A DNA stretch of 64,000 nt, taken from the NCBI RefSeq assembly GCF_001665605.1, contig NZ_LZSV01000019.1, positions 57,594 to 121,593 on the forward strand. Reading direction: 5' to 3'. The position numbers and the translations under genes are program-made. This stretch comes from Mycobacterium sp. 852014-50255_SCH5639931. GTDB lineage: Bacteria > Actinomycetota > Actinomycetes > Mycobacteriales > Mycobacteriaceae. The notes under the pieces are model-generated. The model saw only the letters and a program-made list of their open reading frames with translations, searched no databases and was not told the origin of the DNA. Positions 35,746-45,524 of the stretch are shown one piece after another. How positions within the stretch are numbered: the first letter of the stretch is position 1; every line of letters begins with the position of its first letter.

Positions 35746-36903
35746 TCAGTGTTGCTCCGCGGGTACGTCTTCGGTCTCTTTGGTCTTCAGGTTCTCTTCG
35801 ACCTCGGCGTTCCAGTACTCGTTGGCGCGCGTGGTGTCCACCTCGATCTCGAAGCGTTCCACCATCTCCGGCTGGATGTCGGCAACGTCGACATAGAACT
35901 GCTGATACCAGCGACGCAGCTGATAGACGGCGCCGTCCTCCTCAACCAGCAGCGGGTTGTCGATGCGGGTCTTGTGCTTCCAGATTTCGACGTCCTGAAG
36001 GAAGCCCTTGCTGACGCCTTCGGTGAACACCCGCGACAGCTTCTCGGTCATCTTTTCGTCCATGCCCTTGGGCTTTTCGACGATGACGCCCCACTGCAGC
36101 ACGAACGAGTTCTGGGTAACCGGGTAGTGGCAGTTGATCAGGATCGACTCGGCCTTGTATCCGCCGTAGCTGTTGTGCAGCCAGTTGATCATGAAGGACG
36201 GCCCGAAGTACGACGCCTCCGAGTCGAGGTGCGCCTCACCGTACGAGGTGCCCAGGTCGTTGACGTCCGGCCGCCCCACGTTGTGCAGATACTGCGACGC
36301 GATGTGGCCCTCGAAAACGTTCTTGAAGTACGTCGGCAAACCGAAGTGGATGTAGAAGAAGTGCGCCATGTCGGTGACGTTGTCGATGATGTCGCGGCAG
36401 TTCGACCCCTCGATGAGGATCCGGTTCCACCGCCATTCGGTCCACTCGTCACTCGCCGCTTCCGGGATGTCGGGAATCCGCACCGCGGGGTCCGGCGGGT
36501 TCTGCTCGTGGTCGTGCCAGACGAACAGCAGGCCGCCGCGTACATCGGTCGTCCACGAGCGGGTGCGCGCCGTCTTGGGTGTGCGCTTGGCGTACGGCAC
36601 CAGCTTGCAGCGCCCATCACCACCCCAGCGCCAGTCGTGGAACGGGCAGGCCACCTCGTCGCCCTTGATGGTGCCCTCCGAGAGGTCGCCACCCATGTGC
36701 CGGCAATAACCGTCCAGCACCTTCAGGTCCCCACTTGAGTCGGCGAAGACGACGAGCTTGGTACCGAACGCCTCGATGGAGTGCGGCTTACCGTCCTGGA
36801 AATCCTTCGCGACGCCCAGGCAGTGCCAGCCCCGGGCGTACCTCGTCGGCAACGCGCCGGGATCGATTTCCCGGATGCCGACCGCTTTGGTGTCGGTACT
36901 CAC
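35746..36903 (-). CDS. kshA: 3-ketosteroid 9alpha-hydroxylase oxygenase KshA
   Basis: A 385-residue Rieske oxygenase. The [2Fe-2S] ligands are Cys67, His69, Cys86 and His89 (YCRHMGG and CPFHDW). The mononuclear iron site begins at NVTDMAHFFYIHFG. With the reductase KshB (not in this window) it 9alpha-hydroxylates androstenedione-type steroids, opening ring B together with KstD. GTG 36903 is preceded by GGAGGTG. It is transcribed from a promoter with a KstR box at 36934. Confidence 0.95.
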   Translation of the reverse strand: MSTDTKAVGIREIDPGALPTRYARGWHCLGVAKDFQDGKPHSIEAFGTKLVVFADSSGDLKVLDGYCRHMGGDLSEGTIKGDEVACPFHDWRWGGDGRCKLVPYAKRTPKTARTRSWTTDVRGGLLFVWHDHEQNPPDPAVRIPDIPEAASDEWTEWRWNRILIEGSNCRDIIDNVTDMAHFFYIHFGLPTYFKNVFEGHIASQYLHNVGRPDVNDLGTSYGEAHLDSEASYFGPSFMINWLHNSYGGYKAESILINCHYPVTQNSFVLQWGVIVEKPKGMDEKMTEKLSRVFTEGVSKGFLQDVEIWKHKTRIDNPLLVEEDGAVYQLRRWYQQFYVDVADIQPEMVERFEIEVDTTRANEYWNAEVEENLKTKETEDVPAEQH

Positions 36904-36933
36904 CAGTCACCTCCAACTCACGACCCCTCTAAC

Positions 36934-36947
36934 TAGAACACGTTACA
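36934..36947. promoter_or_regulatory. KstR operator between kshA and the gamma-carbonic-anhydrase-like gene
   Basis: TAGAACACGTTACA in the 126-bp divergent spacer. On the plus strand TACAGT (36944-36949) is a candidate -10 that overlaps the end of the box. Confidence 0.9.
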
Positions 36948-37029
36948 GTTTTGCGCCCGGGGCGCGCAACGACGGCGAGTCTGGCTGGGCTTTCCCGCGG
37001 CGTGCGCGCACTCGGGGTATATCTAGACG

Positions 37030-37554
37030 ATGCCGCTGTTTGCTTTCGAGGGGCGGGCGCCGCGGGTGGATCCCACCGCGTTCGTGGCCCCGACCGCCAC
37101 TCTGATCGGCGACGTTGTCGTCGAGGCCGGTGCCTCGGTGTGGTTCAACACCGTCCTGCGCGCCGATTATGGGCCCATCGTGGTGCGGGAGGGCGCGAAC
37201 GTGCAGGACGGGTCCGTGCTGCACGCGCCGCCGGGCATCCCGGTCGACATCGGCCCGGGCGCCACGGTGGCGCACATGTGCTGCATTCACGGGGTGCACG
37301 TCGGGTCCGAGGCCTTGATCGCCAACCACGCCACCGTTCTCGACGGCGCGGTGATCGGCGCACGGAGCCTGATCGCAGCCCACTCGCTGGTGACGGCCGG
37401 CACCCAGATTCCGGCCGGCATGCTGGCGGTAGGCGCACCGGCGCAGATCAAGGGCCCGGTCGCCGGGACGGGCGCCGAGATGTGGGTCAAGGTGAATCCG
37501 CAGGCCTATCGCGAGCTGGCTCAGCGGCACCTGGCCGGGCTCGAGCCGCTCTAG
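37030..37554 (+). CDS. Left-handed beta-helix (gamma-carbonic anhydrase-like) protein (Rv3525c-like)
   Basis: A 174-residue hexapeptide-repeat protein (repeating [LIV]-G-x4 turns). The gamma-CA metal ligands appear as the His in TVAHMCCIHGVHVG and in LIANHATVLDG. Homologues are trimers; enzymatic activity is variable. It is divergent from kshA with a KstR box between. The C-terminal stop overlaps the convergent hydrolase gene by 4 bp. Confidence 0.82.
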   Translation: MPLFAFEGRAPRVDPTAFVAPTATLIGDVVVEAGASVWFNTVLRADYGPIVVREGANVQDGSVLHAPPGIPVDIGPGATVAHMCCIHGVHVGSEALIANHATVLDGAVIGARSLIAAHSLVTAGTQIPAGMLAVGAPAQIKGPVAGTGAEMWVKVNPQAYRELAQRHLAGLEPL

Positions 37555-38369
37555 ACCTTCCGGGCCGACGTGTCCGCGCAACGCGTCAGACACTGGCGAA
37601 AAAGGCGATGCGTCGCGATCCAATCGTCGATGAGGCCCATAGTGGCGGGTAACGCCGCTCCGGAAAACACCATGTGGTCAGACCCCGGGATCTCCACGTA
37701 ACTCGCGTTGGCAAACCGGCCCGCCGTCCGGCGCGCCAGACGGGGCGGCATGATGCGGTCGTGGGCGCCACTGATGACGAGCACCGGTCCCGTGACGGCG
37801 CCGAAGTCCACTCTTGCGGCCTTGTTGCGGTCCAGCCACGGCATAGCCAGTTCGAAAAACAGCATACGCCCGGATTCGCAGACCAGGTCGTCGAACACCT
37901 CGCGAGCCGCCTCCTCGGTCTGTGCGCTAGCGATCCCTCGCCGAAACCGTTGCCACGCCGGGGGATAGACGGCCCTGGCCCATGGCCGCGGCTTACGGGC
38001 GTGCGGCAGCGCGATGCCGATCGTCGTTGCATTCAGACCCGAGGGCCCCACTGACGACGGGCAGGCGGCGACGACGCCGGCATGTGCCGTCCGGGCCGCG
38101 ACCAGCTGGACCACCAGGCCCCCCAACGAGTGCCCGACCAGCAGCGGCGGGGAATCCAACGATGCGACCAGCGCAACGAGATCGTGTGTGTAGTCGCGGA
38201 TGCTCAACGACGCGATCTTGGCCGCACCGTCGCGCAGGGGCAGTTCGTGATGGCGCAATGTCGGCGTGTGCACCGTGAAGCCACGTTCCGCAAAAGCGGC
38301 CCGGGCGGGTGCCCACTGCTCCCCGCGGCTCCATGAACCGTGCACGAGAACGACGTGCTTGTCGGACAT
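37551..38369 (-). CDS. Alpha/beta-hydrolase
   Basis: A 272-residue alpha/beta-hydrolase: VLVHGSWSRGEQW oxyanion region, nucleophile elbow GHSLGG with the serine, acid in VISGAHDRIMP, and His in EIPGSDHMVFSG. A small-ester or lactone hydrolase is likely; the substrate is unknown. Starts at ATG 38369, with a 93-bp gap to the KSI-like gene upstream, so it could be the last gene of the ltp4-ltp3 operon. It has no obvious counterpart in the M. tuberculosis cluster. Confidence 0.75.
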   Translation of the reverse strand: MSDKHVVLVHGSWSRGEQWAPARAAFAERGFTVHTPTLRHHELPLRDGAAKIASLSIRDYTHDLVALVASLDSPPLLVGHSLGGLVVQLVAARTAHAGVVAACPSSVGPSGLNATTIGIALPHARKPRPWARAVYPPAWQRFRRGIASAQTEEAAREVFDDLVCESGRMLFFELAMPWLDRNKAARVDFGAVTGPVLVISGAHDRIMPPRLARRTAGRFANASYVEIPGSDHMVFSGAALPATMGLIDDWIATHRLFRQCLTRCADTSARKV

Positions 38370-38462
38370 GAAGATAGCGTGCCAGCAGATGGGGAGGACG
38401 GTCGGCAGAATCGAAGCAGCGAGGGGAACTCGGCACCAACGTGTGCTGCTCGACCCCGCGAC

Positions 38463-38872
38463 CTAGCTGGTTACCTTCTTCAACGTGGCTGTCGCCCGGT
38501 CCATCTCCCAGTACGCGCGCAGGGCGGTCATCTTGCCCTCGTCGTCGGCCTTGTACGTGAACACACCCTCGGCGGTCACCTGGTAGTCACCATGGGTGAT
38601 GAGGATGTGCCCGACATTGGCTTCCTCGTTGCCGCATTGGTAGGTGTCGCGGAAGACGAACTCGATTTTGGTGGTGGGGGCGATGGCCTTGTCCCAGAAG
38701 GCCGAGATCGCGTCGCGGCCCCGGTGGCCCTTGCCCTCAGGGTCGAACGCCGACGGCCCGATCGGATCCTCCACGATGGCGTCGTCGGCGAACACCGCCA
38801 GCCACGCCTCTTTGTCCCTGGCTATGACCGCCTCGCGCGAGCGCCTACCGGCCTCGTGCGCCGGGTGTTCGC

Positions 38873-38876
<4 letters not shown>
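38463..38876 (-). CDS. NTF2-fold protein related to ketosteroid isomerase (SnoaL/KSI-like)
   Basis: A 137-residue NTF2-like protein. The segment FADDAIVEDPIG closely resembles the active-site loop of bacterial delta5-3-ketosteroid isomerase and keeps the proton-transferring Asp (Asp37 here). However, the equivalents of the oxyanion-hole Tyr14 and Asp99 appear changed (a Ser in the first helix and a Gly before the FTY strand). It could be a ligand-binding relative or a hydratase/cyclase. GTG 38876 overlaps the ltp3 stop (GTGA), so it belongs to the ltp operon. Confidence 0.72.
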
Positions 38877-40071
<1,195 letters not shown>

Positions 40072-40072
<1 letters not shown>

Positions 40073-41136
40073 CAGTTCATTCCTTCCATGACCGCGACCA
40101 GGTTCTGTTGCAACGCGGGCCCGCTGGTGGCATGCGCGAGCACCCGCTCGGCCGACCCGTTCCAGATGTGTTGCGCCGCAAAGCCGATGCGCTCGAGCCC
40201 GGCGACGAACATGGGGTTCGCGGTCAGCGCGCCGCCGGACGGATTGACTTTGGTTGGCCCCGGAATCCGAATCGCATCCGCGACGATCAGGTGCTGGTGG
40301 GTGAAGGGCGCGCAGATCTCGGCAACGTCGAGGTTGTCGATCGTGCCCCCCGTCGCCGCTTGAGCCGCCGCCCTGGTCGACACGGATTGGGTGAGGTCGC
40401 GCGCGCCGAGCGAAGGCGTCTCGATGCGGTGCTCGATTCCCGTTATCCAGGCTGGGTTTTCGCGCAGTTCGCGCGCCCGGTCACCGGCCGCGAGCACGAT
40501 GGCGGCGGCGCCGTCGGTGATGGGCGCGATGTCGTGGCGCCGCAGTGGCTCGGCGAAGAATGGCCTTTCGAGCAATTCCGTGACGCTCATCGCCGGCTCC
40601 ACAGAGTCCGCCCGGCGGGCATTCTCGAAGGTGTCGAACGCGACGCGCGCCATCTGCTCTTCGGTCCACTTGCCGGTGTCGAGCCCGACGCGGGCCTGCA
40701 GCCCCGCCATCGACACGGAGTCCGGCCACAGCGGCGCGACGGTGTACGGGTCGGTCTGCCGCGACAGGATCCGTCGCAGAATCCCAGCCGAGGACTTGCC
40801 GAACCCGTACACCAGCGCGGTGTCCACCTCGCCGGTCAGCAGCTTGATGTACGCCTCGTAGAGGGCCCAGGCCGCGTCCATCTCGACATGCGACTCGTTG
40901 ATCGGCGGGACAGCGCCGATCGAGTCAATTGCCGAGATGAACGAGAAAGCCCGTCCTGCAAGGTAATCGGACGAACCCGAGCACCAGAAGCCGATGTCGG
41001 CCTTGGTGATTCCGAGGTCCTCGTAGAGCTGGGCGAAGCACGGCATCAACATCTCGACACCGTTGGTGGTGCCGTCGGTGCGGCGGACATGCGGCGCGTG
41101 GGCAAAGCCGACCACCGCAACGTTGCGAGCGCTCAT
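40072..41136 (-). CDS. ltp4: Thiolase-fold lipid-transfer/aldolase-like protein Ltp4
   Basis: A 354-residue SCP-x/thiolase-like protein (WCSGSSDYLAGRAFSF in the nucleophile region; VNPSGGALTANPMFVAGL near the C terminus). It is likely the catalytic partner of Ltp3 with the DUF35 protein encoded 15 bp upstream. Start ATG 41136. It is in the KstR-controlled operon Rv3521-ltp4-ltp3-KSI-like. Confidence 0.87.
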
Positions 41137-41151
41137 TTACAGGTAGGCCCT

Positions 41152-42147
41152 TTACAGGTGGTGCTTGTAGGTGTCGTACTCGGCGTCGGGTTCCCCTGTC
41201 GGCCGGAAGTACTCGATGTTGTCGATGCCAAAGCCCCACTCCTCGCGGGGTTTCCACACGGCTTCCACGCGCATCCCCATCCGCACCTCGTGCGCGTCGA
41301 TATCGGCGACCAGGTGCAGAAAGGGAATGTCGGCCCCGTCGAGCAACACATAGGCCGCCACGTACGGCGGTTTGATGCGCTGTCCCTGGAACGGGATGTT
41401 GATGATCGCGAACGTCGTGACCGTGCCGTTGTCCGGCAGCTCGACGAACTCGGTGGTGGGCTGGCCGGTGGCCGGGTCCGCGCCGTGCGGCGGGAAGTAG
41501 ACCTTGCCGGTTTTGCCGGTCCGCGCGCCCAGCAGCTTGCCCTGGGCGATAGCGCGCAAGTAGGCGCTCTCCTCATGGGAGGCGGTGTGCTGAATCGTCA
41601 GCGAGATCGGCGTGACGATCATGGTCACCGGATCCTGTTCGCCCGCGGCGTGTTCGGACACGGGTTCGGCTTCCTCGCCGAGTGCGAAGTAGGCGATGTC
41701 GGTAATCGCGCCCACCGGCTCGTCGGCCCAGTGCACGTGCACCCGGGAGCCGCTCTTGATGGCGGAAGGACTGCCGGCGTCCACGGCGTGCATCAGCGGG
41801 GTGTCCGCGCCGTCGAGCTTGATCAGCGCCCAGGCGAACGGACGGTTCAGCGGCTGGCCTTCCAACGGTTCGGGTTGCCACGTCCAGGACACGACGGTGC
41901 CGACGCTGGAGACCGGTACCATCTCGCCCAGCGGCTCGTAGGTAACCGGGTCATATTCCGCCGGTGGAACGTGCACCCGGCCATCGGATCCGCGCACCCC
42001 CAAGACATGGCGCTCACGCAGTGCGGTGAAGAACTTGCTTAGCGTGGGGCCGACCGAACGGGTGTAGTCGAAAGACAACGTCAGTGGCGCGGAGAGCGGT
42101 GGCTCAGGGTGATCCGTCAAGGTCGGGCTGCTCGAGCTGGCTGTCAC
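41152..42147 (-). CDS. DUF35 OB-fold protein, tandem (Rv3521-like), aldolase partner
   Basis: A 331-residue protein with two OB-fold DUF35 units (around YDPVTYEPLGEMVPVSSVGTV and TGKVYFPPHGADPATGQPTTE). It presumably docks Ltp3/Ltp4 as ChsH2 does Ltp2. The GTG at 42147 is chosen over the frame's first ATG (42186): the latter would put the KstR operator inside the coding sequence, while GTG 42147 lies 9 nt after the box. No Shine-Dalgarno site is present, so the mRNA may be leaderless. No CxxC zinc knuckle is visible. Confidence 0.83.
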   Translation of the reverse strand: MTASSSSPTLTDHPEPPLSAPLTLSFDYTRSVGPTLSKFFTALRERHVLGVRGSDGRVHVPPAEYDPVTYEPLGEMVPVSSVGTVVSWTWQPEPLEGQPLNRPFAWALIKLDGADTPLMHAVDAGSPSAIKSGSRVHVHWADEPVGAITDIAYFALGEEAEPVSEHAAGEQDPVTMIVTPISLTIQHTASHEESAYLRAIAQGKLLGARTGKTGKVYFPPHGADPATGQPTTEFVELPDNGTVTTFAIINIPFQGQRIKPPYVAAYVLLDGADIPFLHLVADIDAHEVRMGMRVEAVWKPREEWGFGIDNIEYFRPTGEPDAEYDTYKHHL

Positions 42148-42156
42148 GCCATCGAG

Positions 42157-42170
42157 TAGAACAGGTTCTA
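42157..42170. promoter_or_regulatory. KstR operator between the Rv3521-like and Rv3520c-like genes
   Basis: TAGAACAGGTTCTA fits T-nn-AAC-nn-GTT-nn-A with symmetrical ends. It serves the divergent operons starting at 42147 (minus) and 42206 (plus). Confidence 0.9.
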
Positions 42171-42205
42171 AGAACGGTTTCAACATCGGGTCGCCGGAAG
42201 GGTCA

Positions 42206-43243
42206 ATGACTATGAAGCTGGGGTTGCAGCTCGGGTATTGGGGCGCTCAGCCGCCGCAGAATCACGCGGAGCTCGTAGCCGCGGCGGAGGAAGCCGGTTT
42301 CGACGCCGTATTCACCGCCGAGGCGTGGGGGTCCGACGCCTACACGCCGCTGGCCTGGTTGGGATCGTCGACCCACCGGCTCCGGCTGGGCACCTCGGTG
42401 ATCCAGCTGTCCGCGCGCACCCCGACGGCAACCGCGATGGCCGCGCTGACGCTCGACCACCTGTCCGGCGGCCGGCACATCCTGGGCCTCGGTGTCTCCG
42501 GCCCACAGGTGGTCGAGGGCTGGTACGGCCGGCCGTTCCCCAAGCCACTGGCCCGCACCCGCGAGTACGTCGACATCATGAGGCAGGTCTGGGCGCGAGA
42601 GAAGGCGGTGACCAGCGACGGGCCGCATTATCCGTTGCCGCTGACGGGGGAGGGGACGACCGGCCTGGGCAAGGCGCTCAAGCCCATCACCCACCCGTTG
42701 CGCCCCGACATCCCGATCATGCTGGGGGCCGAGGGGCCGAAGAACGTCGCGCTGGCCGCCGAGATTTGCGACGGCTGGCTGCCGATCTTCTACACGCCGC
42801 GGATGGCGGATACCTACAACGAATGGCTCGACGAGGGCTTCGCGCGGCCCGGGGCGCGGCGCAGCCGCGAGGACTTCGAGATCTGCGCGACCGCCAACAT
42901 CGTCATCACCGACGACCGCGCCGCCGCCTTCGCGGCCATGAAGCCCTATCTGGCCCTCTACATGGGCGGCATGGGCGCCGAGGACACCAACTTCCACGCC
43001 GACGTGTACCGCCGGATGGGCTACGCCGAGGTGGTCGACGACGTGACCAAGCTCTTCCGCAGCAATCAGAAGGACAAGGCCGCGACGATCATCCCGGACG
43101 AGGTCGTCGACGACGCCGCGATCGTCGGCGATATCAACTACGTCCGTGAGCAGGTCAAGGTCTGGGAAGCCGCCGGCGTCACCATGATGGTGGTCAACGG
43201 ACGCAACGAGGCGCAGATCAGGGAGCTCGCCACGCTGATCTGA
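42206..43243 (+). CDS. F420-dependent LLM-class oxidoreductase (Rv3520c-like)
   Basis: A 345-residue luciferase-like TIM-barrel protein: LQLGYWGAQPPQNHAEL N terminus, TSVIQLSARTPTATAMAA, LGLGVSGPQVVEGWYG, and PIMLGAEGPKNVALAAEICDGWLP near the substrate side. The family binds F420; the steroid substrate is unknown. ATG 42206 follows GGAAGGG. It is divergent from the ltp operon and under the KstR box at 42157. The following ADC-like gene has its own box. Confidence 0.85.
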   Translation: MTMKLGLQLGYWGAQPPQNHAELVAAAEEAGFDAVFTAEAWGSDAYTPLAWLGSSTHRLRLGTSVIQLSARTPTATAMAALTLDHLSGGRHILGLGVSGPQVVEGWYGRPFPKPLARTREYVDIMRQVWAREKAVTSDGPHYPLPLTGEGTTGLGKALKPITHPLRPDIPIMLGAEGPKNVALAAEICDGWLPIFYTPRMADTYNEWLDEGFARPGARRSREDFEICATANIVITDDRAAAFAAMKPYLALYMGGMGAEDTNFHADVYRRMGYAEVVDDVTKLFRSNQKDKAATIIPDEVVDDAAIVGDINYVREQVKVWEAAGVTMMVVNGRNEAQIRELATLI

Positions 43244-43262
43244 CCCGCTATTGCCGAACGAA

Positions 43263-43276
43263 TAGAACACGTTCTA
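43263..43276. promoter_or_regulatory. KstR operator upstream of the ADC-like gene and cyp142
   Basis: TAGAACACGTTCTA, a perfect dyad. Its final TA starts TAGATT (43275-43280), and the ATG of the next gene follows exactly 6 nt later. Confidence 0.93.
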
Positions 43277-43286
43277 GATTGGCCCG

Positions 43287-44003
43287 ATGACAGCCTCGCA
43301 GCACACCATCGCGGGCACGGTACTCACGATGCCGGTGCGAATCCGCCAGGCAAATCAACATATGGCGATGTTCTCCGTCGACGCCGACGCCGCGCAGCAG
43401 ATGATCGACTACAGCGGCCTGCAGGTCTGCCGCTACCTTCCCGGCCGCGCGATCGCGGTGCTGATGTTGATGCACTACATCGACGGCGACCTGGGCCAGT
43501 ATCACGAGTTCGGCACCAGCGTGATGGTCAACCCGCCCGGCTCGAACGCTAGCGGACCGCGTGCCCTGCAGTCGGCCGGTGCCTTCATTCACCACCTTCC
43601 CGTCGACCAGGCGTTCACCTTGGAAGCGGGAACCAAGATCTGGGGCTACCCGAAGGTGATGGGCGACTTCACCGTTCGGGAAGGGTACCGGTTCGGTTTT
43701 GACCTCAGCATCGACGGCCAGCCGGTGATCGGCATGGAATTCCGCCGCGGCCTGCCGTTCCGGCTGACCCCGCGCCAGCAAGCGCAACGCACCTACTCGC
43801 ACCGCGACGGAATCACCCGCGAGACCGCCTTCGAGCACACCCTGGACGGCGTGCGAACGCGATTCGGCGGGGTGAGCATCCGGCTCGGCGAGCATCCGTA
43901 CTCGAAAGAGCTTGCTTCGCTTGGTCTTCCGAAGCGTGCCATGGTGTCCAGCTCTGTTGACCGCGTACAAATGTCCTTCGGTGATGCCCAGGAGATCTCA
44001 TGA
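43287..44003 (+). CDS. Acetoacetate decarboxylase-like protein (Rv3519-like)
   Basis: A 238-residue ADC-superfamily beta-barrel. The segment WGYPKVMGDF contains the lysine that forms the Schiff base in true acetoacetate decarboxylases, and FGTSVMVNPPG matches the barrel strands. A decarboxylase or aldolase-like step on a keto acid from the side chain is possible but untested. ATG 43287 lacks a Shine-Dalgarno sequence and is likely leaderless. The stop overlaps the cyp142 ATG. Confidence 0.8.
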   Translation: MTASQHTIAGTVLTMPVRIRQANQHMAMFSVDADAAQQMIDYSGLQVCRYLPGRAIAVLMLMHYIDGDLGQYHEFGTSVMVNPPGSNASGPRALQSAGAFIHHLPVDQAFTLEAGTKIWGYPKVMGDFTVREGYRFGFDLSIDGQPVIGMEFRRGLPFRLTPRQQAQRTYSHRDGITRETAFEHTLDGVRTRFGGVSIRLGEHPYSKELASLGLPKRAMVSSSVDRVQMSFGDAQEIS

Positions 44004-45193
44004 CGATGACGAAACCCGACGTCGACCTCACCGACGGGACTTTCTACGCCGGTGACTCTCGGCCCATCTACAAGTGGATGCGCGAGCACGAGCCGGTCTT
44101 CCGGGACCGCAATGGATTGGCCGCCGCCTCGACCTACCAGGCGGTGATCGAGGCGGAGCGCAACCCCGAGTTGTTCTCCAACGCCGGCGGCATCCGACCC
44201 GATCAACCTGGGGTCGAAATGATGATAGAGATGGACGATCCGCAACATCTGTTGCGCCGCAAGCTCGTCAACTCCGGTTTCACCCGCAAACGCGTGAAAG
44301 ACCTGGAATCCAAGATCGTTTCGCTCTGTGACACGCTGATCGACGCGGTGTGCGAGCGCGGCGAGTGTGACTTCGTCTGGGACCTGGCCGCGCCCCTGCC
44401 GATGGCCGTCATCGGCGACATGCTCGGCGTGCGGCCGGAAGAACGCACGATGTTCCTGAAGTGGTCCGACGAGCTGGTCGGCGCGTTGAGCAGCACCGCC
44501 GCTGAAGCGGACGTCCAGGTCACCATGGAAGCTTTCGCGGCCTACAGCCAGTACATGATGGGGATGATCGAGGCCCGCAAGAAGGAGCCGACCGATGACC
44601 TGGTCAGCGTCCTCGTGCACGCGGAGGTCGAGGGCTCGCGGCTCGAGGACCACCAGATCGTCACCGAGGTCCTGCTGCTGTTGATCGGCGGCGACGAGAC
44701 CACGCGCCACACGCTGTCCGGCGGGACGAGGCAGCTGCTGTTGCACCCCGATCAGCACCGGCGCCTGGCGGCCGACCTGAGCTTGCTACCCAACGCGATC
44801 GAGGAGATGCTCCGCTGGACCGCGCCGGTGAAGAACATGGCGCGCACGATCACAGCCGACACCGAATTCCACGGCACCCAGCTGCGCCAGGGCGAGAAGA
44901 TGATCCTGCTGTTCGAGTCGGCGAACTTCGACGAGAAGGTCTTCGACGACCCGGAGACGTTCAACATGGAGCGCTACCCGAACAACCACCTTGCCTTCGG
45001 CTTCGGGACGCATTTTTGTCTCGGTAACCAGCTCGCGCGGCTGGAGCTGTCGATCATGCAGACCCGGCTGCTGCAGCGGCTACCGGACATGCGGCTGGCT
45101 TCGGACGCCGACCTGCCCTTGCGTCCCGCCAATTTCGTGTCCGGCCTGGAGAAAATGCCGGTGGCGTTCACGCCGACCGCGCCGCTGGGCTGA
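44000..45193 (+). CDS. cyp142: Cytochrome P450 CYP142, steroid side-chain monooxygenase
   Basis: A 397-residue P450: I-helix GGDETTRHTLSGG and heme loop FGFGTHFCLGNQLARLEL with Cys340. It oxidises the cholesterol side-chain terminus with stereochemistry opposite to CYP125 and serves as a backup. The ATG overlaps the ADC-like gene (ATGA), so it shares the KstR promoter at 43263. In M. tuberculosis Rv3517 lies between cyp142 and echA19; here that place holds a pseudogene and repeats. Confidence 0.94.
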   Translation: MTMTKPDVDLTDGTFYAGDSRPIYKWMREHEPVFRDRNGLAAASTYQAVIEAERNPELFSNAGGIRPDQPGVEMMIEMDDPQHLLRRKLVNSGFTRKRVKDLESKIVSLCDTLIDAVCERGECDFVWDLAAPLPMAVIGDMLGVRPEERTMFLKWSDELVGALSSTAAEADVQVTMEAFAAYSQYMMGMIEARKKEPTDDLVSVLVHAEVEGSRLEDHQIVTEVLLLLIGGDETTRHTLSGGTRQLLLHPDQHRRLAADLSLLPNAIEEMLRWTAPVKNMARTITADTEFHGTQLRQGEKMILLFESANFDEKVFDDPETFNMERYPNNHLAFGFGTHFCLGNQLARLELSIMQTRLLQRLPDMRLASDADLPLRPANFVSGLEKMPVAFTPTAPLG

Positions 45194-45207
45194 GCGCCGC
45201 CCCTGTT

Positions 45208-45269
45208 CGCCGAGCGTGATCTGAGGGCGAGGAAATCGGCCGAAACCAGCCATGAGTTCACGCTCGGCG
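45208..45269. repeat. 62-bp imperfect palindromic element, copy A
   Basis: It begins CGCCGAGCGTGA and ends TCACGCTCGGCG (12-bp perfect terminal inverted repeats); the inner part includes GGGCGAGGAAATCGGCCGAAA. Copy B at 45451-45512 has the same length and layout. Its right arm supplies the stop codon (TGA, minus strand 45260-45258) of the DUF559-like pseudogene. Confidence 0.85.
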
Positions 45270-45421
45270 GGTCCAGGCGGCGGCCACGCGTGCGAGGATT
45301 CCACCCCGCGTGTCGCCGGCCGTGACCCGGATGGCCATCCATCCGAGGTCGGCCAGCGCTTCGTAGCGGGCGTCAGTGCGCCCGATGCCAGCGCCTCGCT
45401 GCCGATGAACGGTTCCCGCAT
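45258..45421 (-). pseudogene. Remnant of a DUF559/AbiEi-like gene (internal deletion)
   Basis: The 5' part from ATG 45421 reads MREPFIGSEALASGALT, close to the start of the intact gene at 25241 (MGEPFVGSEAIACGLVT). After about 17 codons the sequence jumps, with a frame change, to RYEALADLGWMAIRVTAG and the tail AAAWTRRA followed by a stop, matching the C-terminal end of the intact gene (RRLETLERLGWIVVRVVAG). About 200 codons are therefore missing, including the EYDG motif. The remnant lies between two 62-bp palindromic repeats. Confidence 0.8.
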
Positions 45422-45450
45422 GCCGGCAGTGTGGCGCGGGGGACTGACAA

Positions 45451-45512
45451 CGCCGAACGTGACGTCAGGGCGAAAAATCGGCCGAAAAGTGGCCCTCAGT
45501 TCACGTTCGGCG
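45451..45512. repeat. 62-bp imperfect palindromic element, copy B
   Basis: It begins CGCCGAACGTGA and ends TCACGTTCGGCG; the inner CAGGGCGAAAAATCGGCCGAAA resembles copy A. It is located 30 bp before the pseudogene start and 13 bp after the end of echA19, where it could also act as a terminator. Confidence 0.85.
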
Positions 45513-45524
45513 TCAAGAGGAGGG

